From contig JAAEQB010000051.1 of the NCBI GenBank assembly GCA_024231975.1, forward strand, positions 1 through 64,000: DNA of 64,000 nt, given 5' to 3'. Positions 8,544 to 23,271 of the stretch are shown here, one piece after another. The notes under the pieces are model-generated. The model ran no database searches. It worked only from the letters and a program-made list of their open reading frames with translations, and was not told the origin of the DNA. Positions within the stretch are counted from its first letter, which is position 1; every line of letters starts with the position of its first letter. Position numbers and translations under genes: made by a program. Source of the DNA: Allobosea sp. (GTDB lineage: Bacteria; Pseudomonadota; Alphaproteobacteria; Rhizobiales; Beijerinckiaceae).

Positions 8544-9797
8544 ATGATGGCCGGCAAGGATGTTCCCGTTTCTCCGCTCGCGCCGAAGCGCCAGCCCAAG
8601 GTCCCGGCCGTGCCGGGCGTGCGCTTCGCCACCGCCGAGGCCGGCATCCGCTATAAGGGCCGCACCGACGTGGTGCTCGTCCTGCTCGACGAGGGCTCGC
8701 AGGCTGCCGGCGTCTTCACCCGCTCGAAATGCCCGTCGGCGCCGGTCGACTGGTGCCGGGAGAACCTGGCGCAGGGCAAGGCGCGCGCCATCGTCGTCAA
8801 TTCCGGCAACGCCAACGCCTTTACCGGCCTGAAAGGCCGTGACTCGGTGGCACTGACGGCGAAGATCGCGGCCAAGGCCGCGGGCTGCAAGGCGGAGGAG
8901 GTCTTCATCGCCTCGACCGGCGTGATCGGCGAGCCGCTCGACGCCAACAAGTTCGAGGGCGTGCTGGCCGACTGCGCCAAGCGCGCTGCGGACGGTCCCT
9001 GGCTCGATGCCGCCAAGGCGATCATGACCACCGACACCTTCCCAAAGGCGGTCTCGCGCAAGGCCAAGATCGACGGCCATGAGGTCGTCATCGCCGGCAT
9101 CGCCAAAGGCGCCGGGATGATCGCGCCCGACATGGCGACGATGCTCTCCTTCGTCTTCACCGACGCGCCGATCGCGGCGCCCGTGCTGCAGGCCCTGCTG
9201 TCGAAGGGCGTGAAAGGCTCGTTCAACGCGATCACGGTCGACAGCGACACCTCGACCTCCGACACGCTGATGCTGTTCTCGACGGGCAAGGCCAAGGCCC
9301 GCGGCGTGCCGGAGATCACCGATCCCGGCGATGCCCGGCTCTCCGGCTTCAAGCGGGCACTGAACGCGCTGCTGCTCGAACTCTCGCATCTTGTCTGCAA
9401 GGACGGCGAAGGCGCCCGCAAATTCGTCGAGGTCCGCGTCGTCGGGGCGCAGTCGGCGCGCTCGGCCAAGAGGGTCGCGTTCTCGATTGCCAATTCGCCG
9501 CTGGTCAAGACCGCGATCGCCGGCGAGGACGCCAATTGGGGCCGTATCGTCATGGCGGTGGGCAAGGCCGGCGAGCCGGCCGATCGCGACCGGCTCGACA
9601 TCTCCTTCGGCGCGATCAAGGTCGCGGAAGCGGGCGCGCGCGCCGGTTCCTATGACGAGCAGGCCGTCTCCGACTACATGACGGGCGAGCACATCGTCAT
9701 CACCGCCGATCTCGGCCTCGGCCGCGGCAAGGCCACCGTCTGGACCTGCGACCTGACCAAGGCCTATGTCGAGATCAACGGCGACTACAGGTCCTGA
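8544..9797 (+). CDS. argJ: Bifunctional glutamate N-acetyltransferase / amino-acid acetyltransferase ArgJ
   Basis: A 417-residue ornithine acetyltransferase. It moves acetyl from N-acetylornithine to glutamate and, in bifunctional forms, also makes N-acetylglutamate from acetyl-CoA, in arginine synthesis. The autoprocessing site that splits it into alpha and beta chains is visible (PDMATML, nucleophile Thr199), as are VVNSGNANAFTG and the C-terminal GEDANWGRI. The start at 8544 follows AGGAGG by 3 nt. It overlaps the EamA gene by 32 nt and so heads a small operon ending in mutT. Confidence 0.97.
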   Translation: MMAGKDVPVSPLAPKRQPKVPAVPGVRFATAEAGIRYKGRTDVVLVLLDEGSQAAGVFTRSKCPSAPVDWCRENLAQGKARAIVVNSGNANAFTGLKGRDSVALTAKIAAKAAGCKAEEVFIASTGVIGEPLDANKFEGVLADCAKRAADGPWLDAAKAIMTTDTFPKAVSRKAKIDGHEVVIAGIAKGAGMIAPDMATMLSFVFTDAPIAAPVLQALLSKGVKGSFNAITVDSDTSTSDTLMLFSTGKAKARGVPEITDPGDARLSGFKRALNALLLELSHLVCKDGEGARKFVEVRVVGAQSARSAKRVAFSIANSPLVKTAIAGEDANWGRIVMAVGKAGEPADRDRLDISFGAIKVAEAGARAGSYDEQAVSDYMTGEHIVITADLGLGRGKATVWTCDLTKAYVEINGDYRS

Positions 9798-10698
9798 GCC
9801 CTCGGGACCGAGCAAGGCGTTCATCGTCGGCAATCTCGCCGCCTGCTCGTTTCTCTGGGGCTCGAGCTATCTGTTCATCAAGCTGATGGCCGGCGAGGTC
9901 GCCCCCTGGGCGATCGCCGCCGGGCGCGGCCTGCTGGGCGCGGTGACGCTGTCGCTCTTCGTTGCGGCGCGCGGCCAGAGCCCGTTGCCGCGCCGTCACG
10001 AGCTCCGGCACTGGCTGGTGCTCGGCACCTGCAATGGCTGGCTGCCGAACGTGCTCGTCGCCTATGCGCTGATCCAGCTCGCCAGCGGCCCGGCGGCGAT
10101 GATCCAGGCGGCGGGGCCGCTGGTCACGGCGCTATTCGCGCATTTCCTGTTCTCGGAAGAGCATCTGAGCCGGCGCCGGCTTGGCGGCATCCTGGTCGGC
10201 ATGGCAGGCGTCGCCATCCTGATTGGGCCGCGCCTGGTCGAGGGCGGCGGCACGGCGCTCAGCCTGCTCGCCATGGTCGGCGCGACGCTGTCCTATGCCT
10301 GCGCCAATCTCTACACGCGCGCGGTGCCGCCGCGGGCCGGCGATCCGATCCGGCTCGCGCTCGGCCAGCAGATGGTCTCGGGCTCGGGGGCGCTGTTGCT
10401 GACGCTGGCCATCTCCGGCTGGGGCTCGCTGGCGGCGCTGGCGCCGCATTGGCAGGCCGTGCTGGCGCTGGGGGTGTTCGCGACAGCGTTGCCGGTGACG
10501 TTCTTCATGCGGCTGATCCGTGCGGCTGGGCCGACACGAGCGGCGATGACCGGCTATCTGGTGCCAGCGGTCGCTGCCGCCATGGGTGTGCTGGTCCTCG
10601 GTGAAACGCTGGAGTTGCGGCAGATTATCGGAGGTTGCATCATCCTCGCAGGCGTCTTCCTGGTGTCGACGGCGCCTGCGGGGGGACGAGCCAGATGA
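9766..10698 (+). CDS. EamA family (DMT) transporter
   Basis: A 310-residue inner-membrane protein with about ten hydrophobic helices arranged as two EamA repeats (first: LAACSFLWGSSYLFIKLM; second from about residue 165, ending in LVLGETLELRQIIGGCIILA). Drug/metabolite transporters of this kind usually export amino acids or other small metabolites. It overlaps argJ by 32 nt and the following lipoprotein gene by 4 nt (ATGA), so translational coupling is likely. The substrate is not deducible. Confidence 0.88.
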   Translation: MSRSTATTGPEPSGPSKAFIVGNLAACSFLWGSSYLFIKLMAGEVAPWAIAAGRGLLGAVTLSLFVAARGQSPLPRRHELRHWLVLGTCNGWLPNVLVAYALIQLASGPAAMIQAAGPLVTALFAHFLFSEEHLSRRRLGGILVGMAGVAILIGPRLVEGGGTALSLLAMVGATLSYACANLYTRAVPPRAGDPIRLALGQQMVSGSGALLLTLAISGWGSLAALAPHWQAVLALGVFATALPVTFFMRLIRAAGPTRAAMTGYLVPAVAAAMGVLVLGETLELRQIIGGCIILAGVFLVSTAPAGGRAR

Positions 10699-11210
10699 TC
10701 AGGATAGCGTTCGCGCTGGGCCTTGCGGCCTTGCTGGGAGCCTGTGTCGCGCAGGGGCCGTCATCGCCGACGGCCTCCTCCTTCTCTGTGGAGGAGGCGG
10801 CCTTCATCCGAAAGCCCGGAACAGGCGTGATCGACGGGCACGCCTTCCGGACGCGCTCGAAGGGGCAGGTGGTGAACGCGGCCGGCGAGGTCGTTCGGCT
10901 GATCCCGGCGACGGCCTATGCCCGCGAGCGCTTCAATCGCGTCTTCGGCAAGACGAAGTTCCTGCCGCACTGGCGCTATCCGAACGAGCAGGTCGATCCG
11001 CGCTATGCCGAGCTCACCCGTACGACCAAGACGACGGCGCGAGGGAAGTTCAGCTTCGACAAGGTCGCGCCCGGCACCTATTTCGTCTCGACCCAGGTGA
11101 TCTGGGGCGAGGAGGACCAGGTTTTCCGCGAGGGCGGCACGGTCTATGACGAGGTCACGCTGACCGGCAAGGAAACCGAGCCGGTCGAGGTCATCCTCTC
11201 GGGACATTAG
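10695..11210 (+). CDS. Putative lipoprotein with carboxypeptidase-regulatory-like domain
   Basis: A 171-residue protein with a lipoprotein signal (ALGLAALLGAC, lipidated Cys17). The C-terminal half (GKFSFDKVAPGTYFVST, then a long beta-rich tail) resembles a carboxypeptidase-regulatory-like Ig-type domain. It is probably anchored in the outer membrane or periplasmic leaflet. The ATG at 10695 overlaps the EamA stop (ATGA), and mutT follows after 7 nt. No function is assigned. Confidence 0.75.
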   Translation: MIRIAFALGLAALLGACVAQGPSSPTASSFSVEEAAFIRKPGTGVIDGHAFRTRSKGQVVNAAGEVVRLIPATAYARERFNRVFGKTKFLPHWRYPNEQVDPRYAELTRTTKTTARGKFSFDKVAPGTYFVSTQVIWGEEDQVFREGGTVYDEVTLTGKETEPVEVILSGH

Positions 11211-11217
11211 CCTTTTC

Positions 11218-11622
11218 GTGAAACTGCTGCTCGTCGTCGCCTGCGCGCTGGTCGATTCCGACAATCGCGTGCTCGTCACCCAACGTCCCGAAGGCAAGTC
11301 CTTGGCGGGCCTCTGGGAGTTTCCCGGCGGCAAGCTGGAGGCCGGCGAGCGGCCGGAGCCGGCGCTGATCCGCGAGCTCGCCGAGGAGCTCGGCATCGAG
11401 GTGAAGGAAGCCTGTCTGGCGCCGCTGACCTTCGCCAGCTACGCCTATCCCGGATTCCACCTCCTGATGCCGCTTTATATCTGCCGGCGCTGGGAGGGGA
11501 CGGTGACGTCGCGAGAGGGGCAGGCGCTGAAATGGGTGCGGCCCGGCAAGCTGCGCGACCTCGCCATGCCGCCGGCCGACGAGCCGCTGATCCCGCCGCT
11601 GGTCGATCTGCTGGGGGCGTGA
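11218..11622 (+). CDS. mutT: 8-oxo-dGTP diphosphatase, Nudix hydrolase MutT type
   Basis: A 134-residue Nudix enzyme from a GTG start. The Nudix box is complete (GGKLEAGE...RELAEELGI) and the size is that of MutT, which clears 8-oxo-dGTP to prevent A-to-C errors. A MutT gene downstream of argJ is common in rhizobia, which supports the call. It ends the argJ-EamA-lipoprotein-mutT operon; the repeat at 11663-11812 lies just downstream. Confidence 0.88.
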   Translation: MKLLLVVACALVDSDNRVLVTQRPEGKSLAGLWEFPGGKLEAGERPEPALIRELAEELGIEVKEACLAPLTFASYAYPGFHLLMPLYICRRWEGTVTSREGQALKWVRPGKLRDLAMPPADEPLIPPLVDLLGA

Positions 11623-11662
11623 GCGGGGCCCGGTCATTCTCGGGCGAATACGCGACTGAAGA

Positions 11663-11812
11663 GCGCGGGGAACCCTTCTCCCGTGTGGGAGAAGGGCAGG
11701 GATGAGGGCCTGCCCTTTCCGCAGACGGCGCAACGGCTCCGCAGCACCTAGATAATTAACGGCGGTCCCTCACCCCTGCCCCTCTCCCATCCGGGAGAGG
11801 GGTTCCCCGCGC
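11663..11812. repeat. Composite palindromic repeat (paired inverted arms)
   Basis: Two about 46-bp arms (11663-11708 and 11767-11812) are near-perfect inverted copies. Each contains its own hairpin (CTTCTCCC..GGGAGAAG and CCTCTCCC..GGGAGAGG), and they are separated by 58 bp of unrelated DNA. The pair could fold into a long cruciform and lies exactly between the convergent mutT and gltD genes, where it may terminate both transcripts. The same organisation recurs at 51761-51891. Confidence 0.85.
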
Positions 11813-11828
11813 TTGTCTTGTCTGCCGC

Positions 11829-13253
<1,425 letters not shown>

Positions 13254-13273
13254 CGTCTCATCCGCCTGTTCGA

Positions 13274-18010
<4,737 letters not shown>

Positions 18011-18595
18011 CGTCGCCTCCGCCCGCCTTCGGTCCCGCAGCATCGGCTCGGGAGCCAGCCAAAGTCCACCGCCGTTCCGGCTTCCACCTTGCCGAGCAAG
18101 GATCGGGCCGGTCCGGCTTTATTCTCGGTTTGCGAAGGTTGCTTGCGCCGGTCTTGTCTTGCGCCCGCGTCCTCCGCAGGCGCCTCGGGCTTTAAGCCCT
18201 GCCGCGCCTGGTCACGCCGCCGTTTTGCGGGCGGCGCGCGTCGTACGGTTGGCTTTGGCTTTGTTCGCCGTACCTCCCGTCATCGTCCGCTCCATCCGCC
18301 AGCGCCGGGGCCTCGGCGAGGCCCGCTCAGAAAATGGGACAGCATCGCTGTCCTATTGCCTTGACCTTGCCAGAATTCCAATCTGGGCACAAGCGCCGTT
18401 TTTGCGTCGCAGCGACATTTTGTTGCGATCTTCGTCTGTGTCTGGACATTTTCACATCACGCGGGCTGGCGAGCCAAGCCGGAAGTTGTCGATCACCGGA
18501 ATCGGGTCTGCTCTGCGCTGGCATCGATTGCGCTGCGGCAGGAGGCTGCTTATCGGTCAGGACCCTCTCATCAGCGCCTGCCGGATGCCAGCGTC
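18011..18595. other. Intergenic region upstream of gltB and ltaE
   Basis: A 585-bp divergent gap that should hold the gltBD and ltaE promoters. The only tidy structure is a perfect GGACAGC-ATC-GCTGTCC palindrome at 18337-18353, a possible operator. Small frames here have no gene-like composition, and I found no RNA gene. The base composition is slightly less GC-rich around 18330-18450. Confidence 0.5.
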
Positions 18596-19654
18596 ATGAA
18601 CTTCGTCAGTGACAACCTCGCCGGGGCGAGCGACCCGGTGATGCAGGCGATGGCTGCGGCCAATGACGGCTTCGCCGCGGGCTATGGCAATGATGCCTGG
18701 ACAAAGCGGGTCGAGGCCCTGTTCGCCGAGCTGTTCGAGCGCGAGGTCGCGGTCTTCCTGGTTACGACAGGGACGGCGGCGAATTCCCTGGCACTGGCGA
18801 GCCTGGTCCAGCCCTGGGGCGCGGTGCTCTGCCATCACGAGGCGCATGTCGCCGCCGATGAATGCGGCGCGCCCGAATTCTTCACCGGTGGCGCCAAGAT
18901 CGTCGGCCTGCCTGGCGATGGCTGCAAGCTCGGACCCGAGATCGTCGCGGATCAGCTCGCGCGCATGCGGGCGGGTGCGGTACATCAGGTGCAGCCGCAG
19001 ATGTTGTCGATCACGCAGGCGACCGAGTGCGGGCTGGTCTACACGCCGGCTGAGATCGCGGCGCTGAAACAGGCGATCGCGCCGCGCGGGTTGAGGCTGC
19101 ACATGGACGGCGCCCGCTTCGCCAATGCGGTCGCGGCATTGGGTTGCTCGCCAGCCGAGATCACCTGGAAGGTTGGCGTCGATGTGCTGTCCTTCGGCGG
19201 CACCAAGAATGGCGCCTTCGCCGCCGAGGCGGTGATCGTCTTCGATCCTGCCAATGCCGGTGAGATGCCATGGCGGCGCAAGCGCGCCGGGCACACTCTG
19301 TCCAAGGGGCGTTTGATCGGGGCACAGTTCGAGGGATTGCTGGCCAATGGCCACTGGCTCGACCTTGCCCGCCACGCCAATGCGATGGCGACGCGGCTCG
19401 CTGATGCCGTCAAGGCCGCAGGCAAGCTGCGGCTGGCCTGGGCCTGCGAGGCGAATGAGGTCTTCCTGGTGCTGCCGCAACAGGCGCAGGCCGCGCTGGC
19501 GGCGCAGGGTATCCAGTACATCGCCTGGTCCGATGCGGCGCTGCCCGAGCACGAACGGCTGCAGCAAGGCGAGGTCGTCGGGCGCTTCGTTTGCTCCTTC
19601 GCGACGCAGGCTGAGGAGGTCGACCGGCTCGCGGCCGTGCTCGTCACGGTCTGA
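18596..19654 (+). CDS. ltaE: Low-specificity L-threonine aldolase
   Basis: A 352-residue PLP enzyme of the beta-eliminating lyase/threonine aldolase family, which splits L-threonine or allo-threonine into glycine and acetaldehyde. The N-terminus MNFVSDNLAG, the TGTAAN motif, LHMDGARFAN (Asp for the PLP ring nitrogen) and SFGGTKNGA (Schiff-base Lys204) are all in place. Length is normal. It appears to be a single-gene unit, since the next gene starts 102 nt later with its own Shine-Dalgarno. Confidence 0.93.
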   Translation: MNFVSDNLAGASDPVMQAMAAANDGFAAGYGNDAWTKRVEALFAELFEREVAVFLVTTGTAANSLALASLVQPWGAVLCHHEAHVAADECGAPEFFTGGAKIVGLPGDGCKLGPEIVADQLARMRAGAVHQVQPQMLSITQATECGLVYTPAEIAALKQAIAPRGLRLHMDGARFANAVAALGCSPAEITWKVGVDVLSFGGTKNGAFAAEAVIVFDPANAGEMPWRRKRAGHTLSKGRLIGAQFEGLLANGHWLDLARHANAMATRLADAVKAAGKLRLAWACEANEVFLVLPQQAQAALAAQGIQYIAWSDAALPEHERLQQGEVVGRFVCSFATQAEEVDRLAAVLVTV

Positions 19655-19756
19655 GCGCCGGAAAACACCTGTTTCGCAGCGGATTCGCGCCGCAAGCGCG
19701 CCGCAATCCTTACCGAGAACTGAAGACCGCGATTTTCGTCTGACAAAGGACAGACC

Positions 19757-20572
19757 ATGGCAGTCTTCGCTTCCCCCGCCATTGCGCCGCGCGCCCTGCG
19801 CCGCCGGCTGGCCGGCCTTGCCGTCCTGGCCGCGGTGGCCGGAGCGAGCGCCCCGGCCCTGGCGCAGCTCGACGACTATGGTGGCCGCTATGCCCGCTAC
19901 GGTTATAGCTATGGCTACGACTACGACGATGACTACGGCCCGCAGTACGATTATGTGCCGCGCCGGGTAGCGCCGATCCCGCCGCGCGCCGTCGGGCGGA
20001 TCTCGGCCCAGGAGCTTGGCCTGCGCGAAGTGCAGCGCACAGTGCGCAGGGGCTCCGTGCTCGTCGTCGACGGTCTGGCGACGAACGGATCGCGGCAACG
20101 GCTGGTCATAGACCGCTTCAGTGGCGAGCTGCTCGACCGGATCGTGCTGCAGCCGGCGCCGCGCACGGTCAGGCTCGATCCGCGCGAGGAGGAGCGTCCG
20201 GCGGCGAAGAAGCTGACGCCGCGCCCGCCCGAGCGCCCGGCGGCGTTGAAGCCGGCCCAGCCGCCAGCCGAGGCGAGCGCGCCGGCGACCACCGTTCCGC
20301 CGTCACCGGCTGCCCCCAAGCCCGAGGCGCCCACGGCGAAGCCGGCAGCGGTCCCCTCGGTCGCGCCGAGTGACATCGGCAAGCCGAAGCTGGTCAATCC
20401 GCAGGATGTCCGCGGGGCCGAAGAGCCCGATCGCCCGCCGCCGCTGGCACGGGCGCATCCGAGCGGCATCCCGACGCCGGACACGACCCTGCCGCCGGTG
20501 CAGGTCGAGGACATGAGGACGGCGCAGCCCAAGCCGGAGACCCCGATCGCGCCGGTCAACCCGCCGAACTGA
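19757..20572 (+). CDS. Exported proline-rich protein of unknown function
   Basis: A 271-residue protein with a long signal peptide (cleavage after ALAQ, about residue 38). A Tyr/Asp-rich stretch follows (about residues 42-68, many GY and DY pairs). A small alpha/beta region (about residues 80-125, with SVLVVDGLATNG and LVIDRFSGELLDRI) recalls a PepSY-like fold. A long Pro/Ala-rich, probably disordered tail ends the protein. It is likely periplasmic and bound to cell wall or membrane. Similar proteins are frequent in rhizobia, but I know no function. Confidence 0.7.
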   Translation: MAVFASPAIAPRALRRRLAGLAVLAAVAGASAPALAQLDDYGGRYARYGYSYGYDYDDDYGPQYDYVPRRVAPIPPRAVGRISAQELGLREVQRTVRRGSVLVVDGLATNGSRQRLVIDRFSGELLDRIVLQPAPRTVRLDPREEERPAAKKLTPRPPERPAALKPAQPPAEASAPATTVPPSPAAPKPEAPTAKPAAVPSVAPSDIGKPKLVNPQDVRGAEEPDRPPPLARAHPSGIPTPDTTLPPVQVEDMRTAQPKPETPIAPVNPPN

Positions 20573-20598
20573 AGGTGGCATGTGACGTAGGCAAAGAA

Positions 20599-20632
20599 AG
20601 AGCCTTCCAGGTTTCCCGGGAAGGCTCTCCTG
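20599..20632. terminator. Terminator hairpin between convergent genes
   Basis: AGAGCCTTCC at 20599-20608 pairs with GGAAGGCTCT at 20619-20628, a perfect 10-bp stem, followed by CCTGTTT on the plus strand. On the minus strand the stem is followed by TTTCTTTGCC. It can therefore serve both the proline-rich protein gene and hsp20. Confidence 0.75.
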
Positions 20633-20666
20633 TTTCAGACCCGTGACAGGGGCTGCTGACCTTAAG

Positions 20667-21128
20667 TCACGCGGCCTTCTTGGCCTCGATCACCTTGGGG
20701 CCGCTGCCGCCGATCGGGATCAGGCGCGGCTTCTTGGCCTCGGGGATCTCGCGGACGAGGTCGATATGGAGCAGCCCGTTTTCGAGGCTGGCGCCGGTGA
20801 CCTGGACGTAGTCGGCAAGCTGGAAGCGGCGCTCGAAGGCGCGCGCGGCGATGCCCTGATGCAGGACTTCGCGCTTCGGCTCGTCATCGGCAACTTTCTT
20901 CTCGCCGCGAACGGTCAGCGCATTCTCCTTGCTCTCGATCGAGAGGTCGGCCTCACCGAAGCCGGCGACCGCGATCGAGATGCGATAGGCGTTCTCGGCG
21001 GTGCGCTCGATGTTGTAGGGCGGATAGCTCGGGGCGTTGTCGACGCTGCCGGCCTGGTCGAGCAGCGAGAACAGGCGGTCGAAGCCGACGGTCGAGCGAT
21101 AGAGCGGGGAAAGATCGTAGGAACGCAT
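20667..21128 (-). CDS. Small heat-shock protein, Hsp20 (IbpA) family
   Basis: A 153-residue alpha-crystallin-type chaperone that holds unfolding proteins until Hsp70/ClpB can refold them. The N-terminus (MRSYDLSPLYRSTVGFDRLF) is that of rhizobial class A Hsp20/IbpA proteins. The alpha-crystallin domain spans about residues 35-130, with the A-x-x-x-n-GLLHIDL end motif, and a C-terminal I-x-I-like segment (RLIPI) follows. Its leader contains a ROSE-type thermometer and an RpoH-like promoter, so heat induction at both transcription and translation is expected. Confidence 0.93.
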   Translation of the reverse strand: MRSYDLSPLYRSTVGFDRLFSLLDQAGSVDNAPSYPPYNIERTAENAYRISIAVAGFGEADLSIESKENALTVRGEKKVADDEPKREVLHQGIAARAFERRFQLADYVQVTGASLENGLLHIDLVREIPEAKKPRLIPIGGSGPKVIEAKKAA

Positions 21129-21222
21129 GATTGTCCTCCAAGGGAAGCGACATTCGTGTCAGCCCGCCTCCTCGTGAGCGCGGGCCAGGTTTGGGTTCGC
21201 GCAGCCGCTTGACGGCCTGCGC
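21129..21222 (-). promoter_or_regulatory. ROSE-type RNA thermometer in the hsp20 leader
   Basis: The leader folds into successive hairpins ending at the start codon. In the last (21133-21151) all of GGAGGAC, the ribosome-binding site, pairs with GUC-G-CUUC, leaving one bulged G. UCGCU fits the ROSE consensus U(U/C)GCU with its conserved bulged G. Upstream hairpins are GCCCGC/GCGGGC and GCGCAgGCCG/CGGCUGCGC. ROSE elements are established heat-labile thermometers of rhizobial small heat-shock genes. This assignment was made by eye. Confidence 0.85.
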
Positions 21223-21227
21223 CCCAA

Positions 21228-21257
21228 TGATCTGGGTGGCATTTCCGGCTTTTCAAG
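21228..21257 (-). promoter_or_regulatory. Candidate RpoH (sigma-32) promoter of hsp20
   Basis: Reading on the minus strand, CTTGAA (21252-21257) and CCCAGATCA (21228-21236) are separated by 15 nt and resemble the alphaproteobacterial RpoH -35 and -10 elements. Initiation a few bases downstream gives a leader of about 93 nt, the usual ROSE length. Confidence 0.55.
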
Positions 21258-21306
21258 AGCGGGTCAGGCTGGGCATAACGGACCGATCGAGTCCGCCGGA
21301 GCGCCG

Positions 21307-22362
21307 ATGACGCAGGCCGAGTTCTTCCACCAGCCGGACTATCCTGTGCCCGGTCACGGCAAGGTCTGGTTCGCTGAGACCAGCGACAGGGCACGCCTGC
21401 GCCTGGCGAGCTGGCGGCCGAGCGTGCGCAAGGAGAGAGGCACGATCCTCGTCGTGCAGGGGCGGGCCGAGTTCATCGAGCGCTACAGCGAGACCATCGC
21501 CGAGCTGCGCCGGCGCGGCTTCCATGTCCTGACCTTCGACTGGCGTGGACAGGGTGGCTCGCAGCGCTTCACCGGCCGGCAGCGCAAGGGGCACGTCGGC
21601 CGGCTCGTGCACTACGAGCGCGACCTTGCTTTGGTCGTGGCGCAGATGCAGGAGCGTTTCCCGCCGCCCTATTTCGTCCTGGCCCATTCGATGGGGGCGG
21701 CGCTCTGCCTCGATGCCGCCCGGCGCGAGGCGCTGCCGGTGGCACGGCTGGTCGCGATCGCGCCGATGCTCGGCATCAGCATGATCGAGAATCCGCGCCG
21801 CGCCCGCTGGCTGGCGCGGGTGCTGTACTGGCTCGGTTTCGGCAAGGCCTTCGTGCCCGGCGGCGGCGATACCGCGATCGGCACCAAGCCGTTCGAGGGC
21901 AACCGGCTGAGCTCGGACCCGGTCCGCTACGCCCGCAATGCCGCCCTCTCGGCGGCGGCGCGCGAGCTTGCCATCGGCGATCCCAGCGTCGGCTGGATCC
22001 ATGCGGCCTTCCAGTTGATGGACCGGCTGGCGCAGCCGCGCGCGCCGGTCGAGGTCAGGGTGCCGACCCTGGTCGTCGCTGCCGGGCGCGATCCCGTGGT
22101 GTCGACGCCGGCGATCGAGCGCTTCGCGGCGCGGCTCAAGACGGGATCCGCCCTGGTGCTGCCGACAGCACGCCACGAGATCCTGATGGAGAGCGACGCA
22201 ATCCGGGCGCAGTTCTGGGCCGCCTTCGACGCGTTCATTCCTGGCGAGGCGCTGACCGCGCCTGCCTCAGCCGTTGAGCAAAGCGAGGGCGGCCTGGTGC
22301 AGGGTCTTGTTGCCGGCGGCGAGGATGGTGCCGCCCTGGGCGGCGCTGCCACCGTCCCATGA
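21307..22362 (+). CDS. Alpha/beta hydrolase, lysophospholipase (PldB-like)
   Basis: A 351-residue Hydrolase_4 family protein. The oxyanion region reads LVVQGRAEFIERY, the nucleophile elbow is AHSMGAA (catalytic Ser), the acid lies in the AGRDPVV segment and the His in TARHEIL. FDWRGQGGS is typical of monoacylglycerol lipases/lysophospholipases. No signal peptide is seen, so it is probably cytosolic or membrane-associated. The last 96 nt overlap hisN on the opposite strand; that tail (after residue about 315) is low complexity and probably not functional. Confidence 0.87.
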   Translation: MTQAEFFHQPDYPVPGHGKVWFAETSDRARLRLASWRPSVRKERGTILVVQGRAEFIERYSETIAELRRRGFHVLTFDWRGQGGSQRFTGRQRKGHVGRLVHYERDLALVVAQMQERFPPPYFVLAHSMGAALCLDAARREALPVARLVAIAPMLGISMIENPRRARWLARVLYWLGFGKAFVPGGGDTAIGTKPFEGNRLSSDPVRYARNAALSAAARELAIGDPSVGWIHAAFQLMDRLAQPRAPVEVRVPTLVVAAGRDPVVSTPAIERFAARLKTGSALVLPTARHEILMESDAIRAQFWAAFDAFIPGEALTAPASAVEQSEGGLVQGLVAGGEDGAALGGAATVP

Positions 22363-23049
22363 GGTGACGATGCCGCCGGCGCCCTCGATGATCGGGATCA
22401 GCGCGACGATGTCGTAGGGCTTCAGTCCGCTCTCGATGACAAGATCGATATGGCCGGAGGCGAGCATGCAATAGGCGTAGCAGTCGCAGCCATAGCGGGC
22501 GAGGCGGACGGTGCTTTCGACGCGCTGGTAGGCGTCCTTCTGCCCGCCTGCGAAGAGGTTCGGGCTCGTCGTCATCAGCGTCGCCTCGGAAAGATCGGTC
22601 ACCTGGCGGGTGTGCAGCGTGCGCGGGCCGTTCGGCCCTTCATAGCGCGCCATGCGGCCGTCGCCGGAGAAGCGCTCGCCGGTGAAGGGCTGGTTCATCA
22701 TGCCGTAGACCGGCACGCCCTTGCGGGTCAGCCCGATCAGCGTGCCCCAGACCGGGATGCCGGAGATGAAGGCGCGGGTGCCGTCGATCGGGTCGAGCAC
22801 CCAGACATAGTCGGCGTCGGCATTCTCGGCGCCGAACTCCTCGCCGAGAATACCATGGGCCGGGAAGGTGCGCTTGATCAGGTTGCGCATCACATCCTCG
22901 CCGGCGCGATCGCCCTCGGTCACAGGGTCGAAGACGCCGCCGCCCGATTTGTCCTCGGTGGTGTGCCTGGCGCGGAAGAAGGGCAGGATCGCCTGGCCCG
23001 ACAGGGTCGCCAGCCGGGCAACGAATTCCGTGAAATCGACCGCGCTCAT
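22267..23049 (-). CDS. hisN: Histidinol-phosphatase, inositol monophosphatase family
   Basis: A 260-residue metal-dependent phosphatase. It has the inositol-monophosphatase motifs GEEFG, WVLDPIDGTRAF (two metal-binding Asp residues) and the late LKPYDIVALIPIIEGAGG. In alphaproteobacteria this subgroup dephosphorylates histidinol phosphate in histidine synthesis. Related IMPases (SuhB, CysQ) differ in the DPIDGTRAF-type motif, so HisN is the best call. It converges on and overlaps the hydrolase gene by 96 nt. Confidence 0.88.
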   Translation of the reverse strand: MSAVDFTEFVARLATLSGQAILPFFRARHTTEDKSGGGVFDPVTEGDRAGEDVMRNLIKRTFPAHGILGEEFGAENADADYVWVLDPIDGTRAFISGIPVWGTLIGLTRKGVPVYGMMNQPFTGERFSGDGRMARYEGPNGPRTLHTRQVTDLSEATLMTTSPNLFAGGQKDAYQRVESTVRLARYGCDCYAYCMLASGHIDLVIESGLKPYDIVALIPIIEGAGGIVTSWDGGSAAQGGTILAAGNKTLHQAALALLNG

Positions 23050-23271
23050 CAGGCTTTCCTTGGCTCCATCCGGCTGCCGTCTTCATGCTGTGCGGCGCGT
23101 GGGATGACAAGCGCTGTGGGCGCGGAGATCGGTCAGGTCAGGACAGTTCAGCCTCAGCCGGTCCAGCGAAATCGGCCAGCTTGTGACGATTGTGCGATTT
23201 GTCATGCGTTTCATGCATGGCCAGATTTGTATTTCGACTTGCGTTTTTGCGGCGCAATGAGCTATTGTGCA

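Noticed and set aside
18337..18353. GGACAGC-ATC-GCTGTCC as a riboswitch or RNA gene
   Set aside because: A 7-bp palindrome alone; no conserved RNA architecture. Mentioned only as a possible operator.
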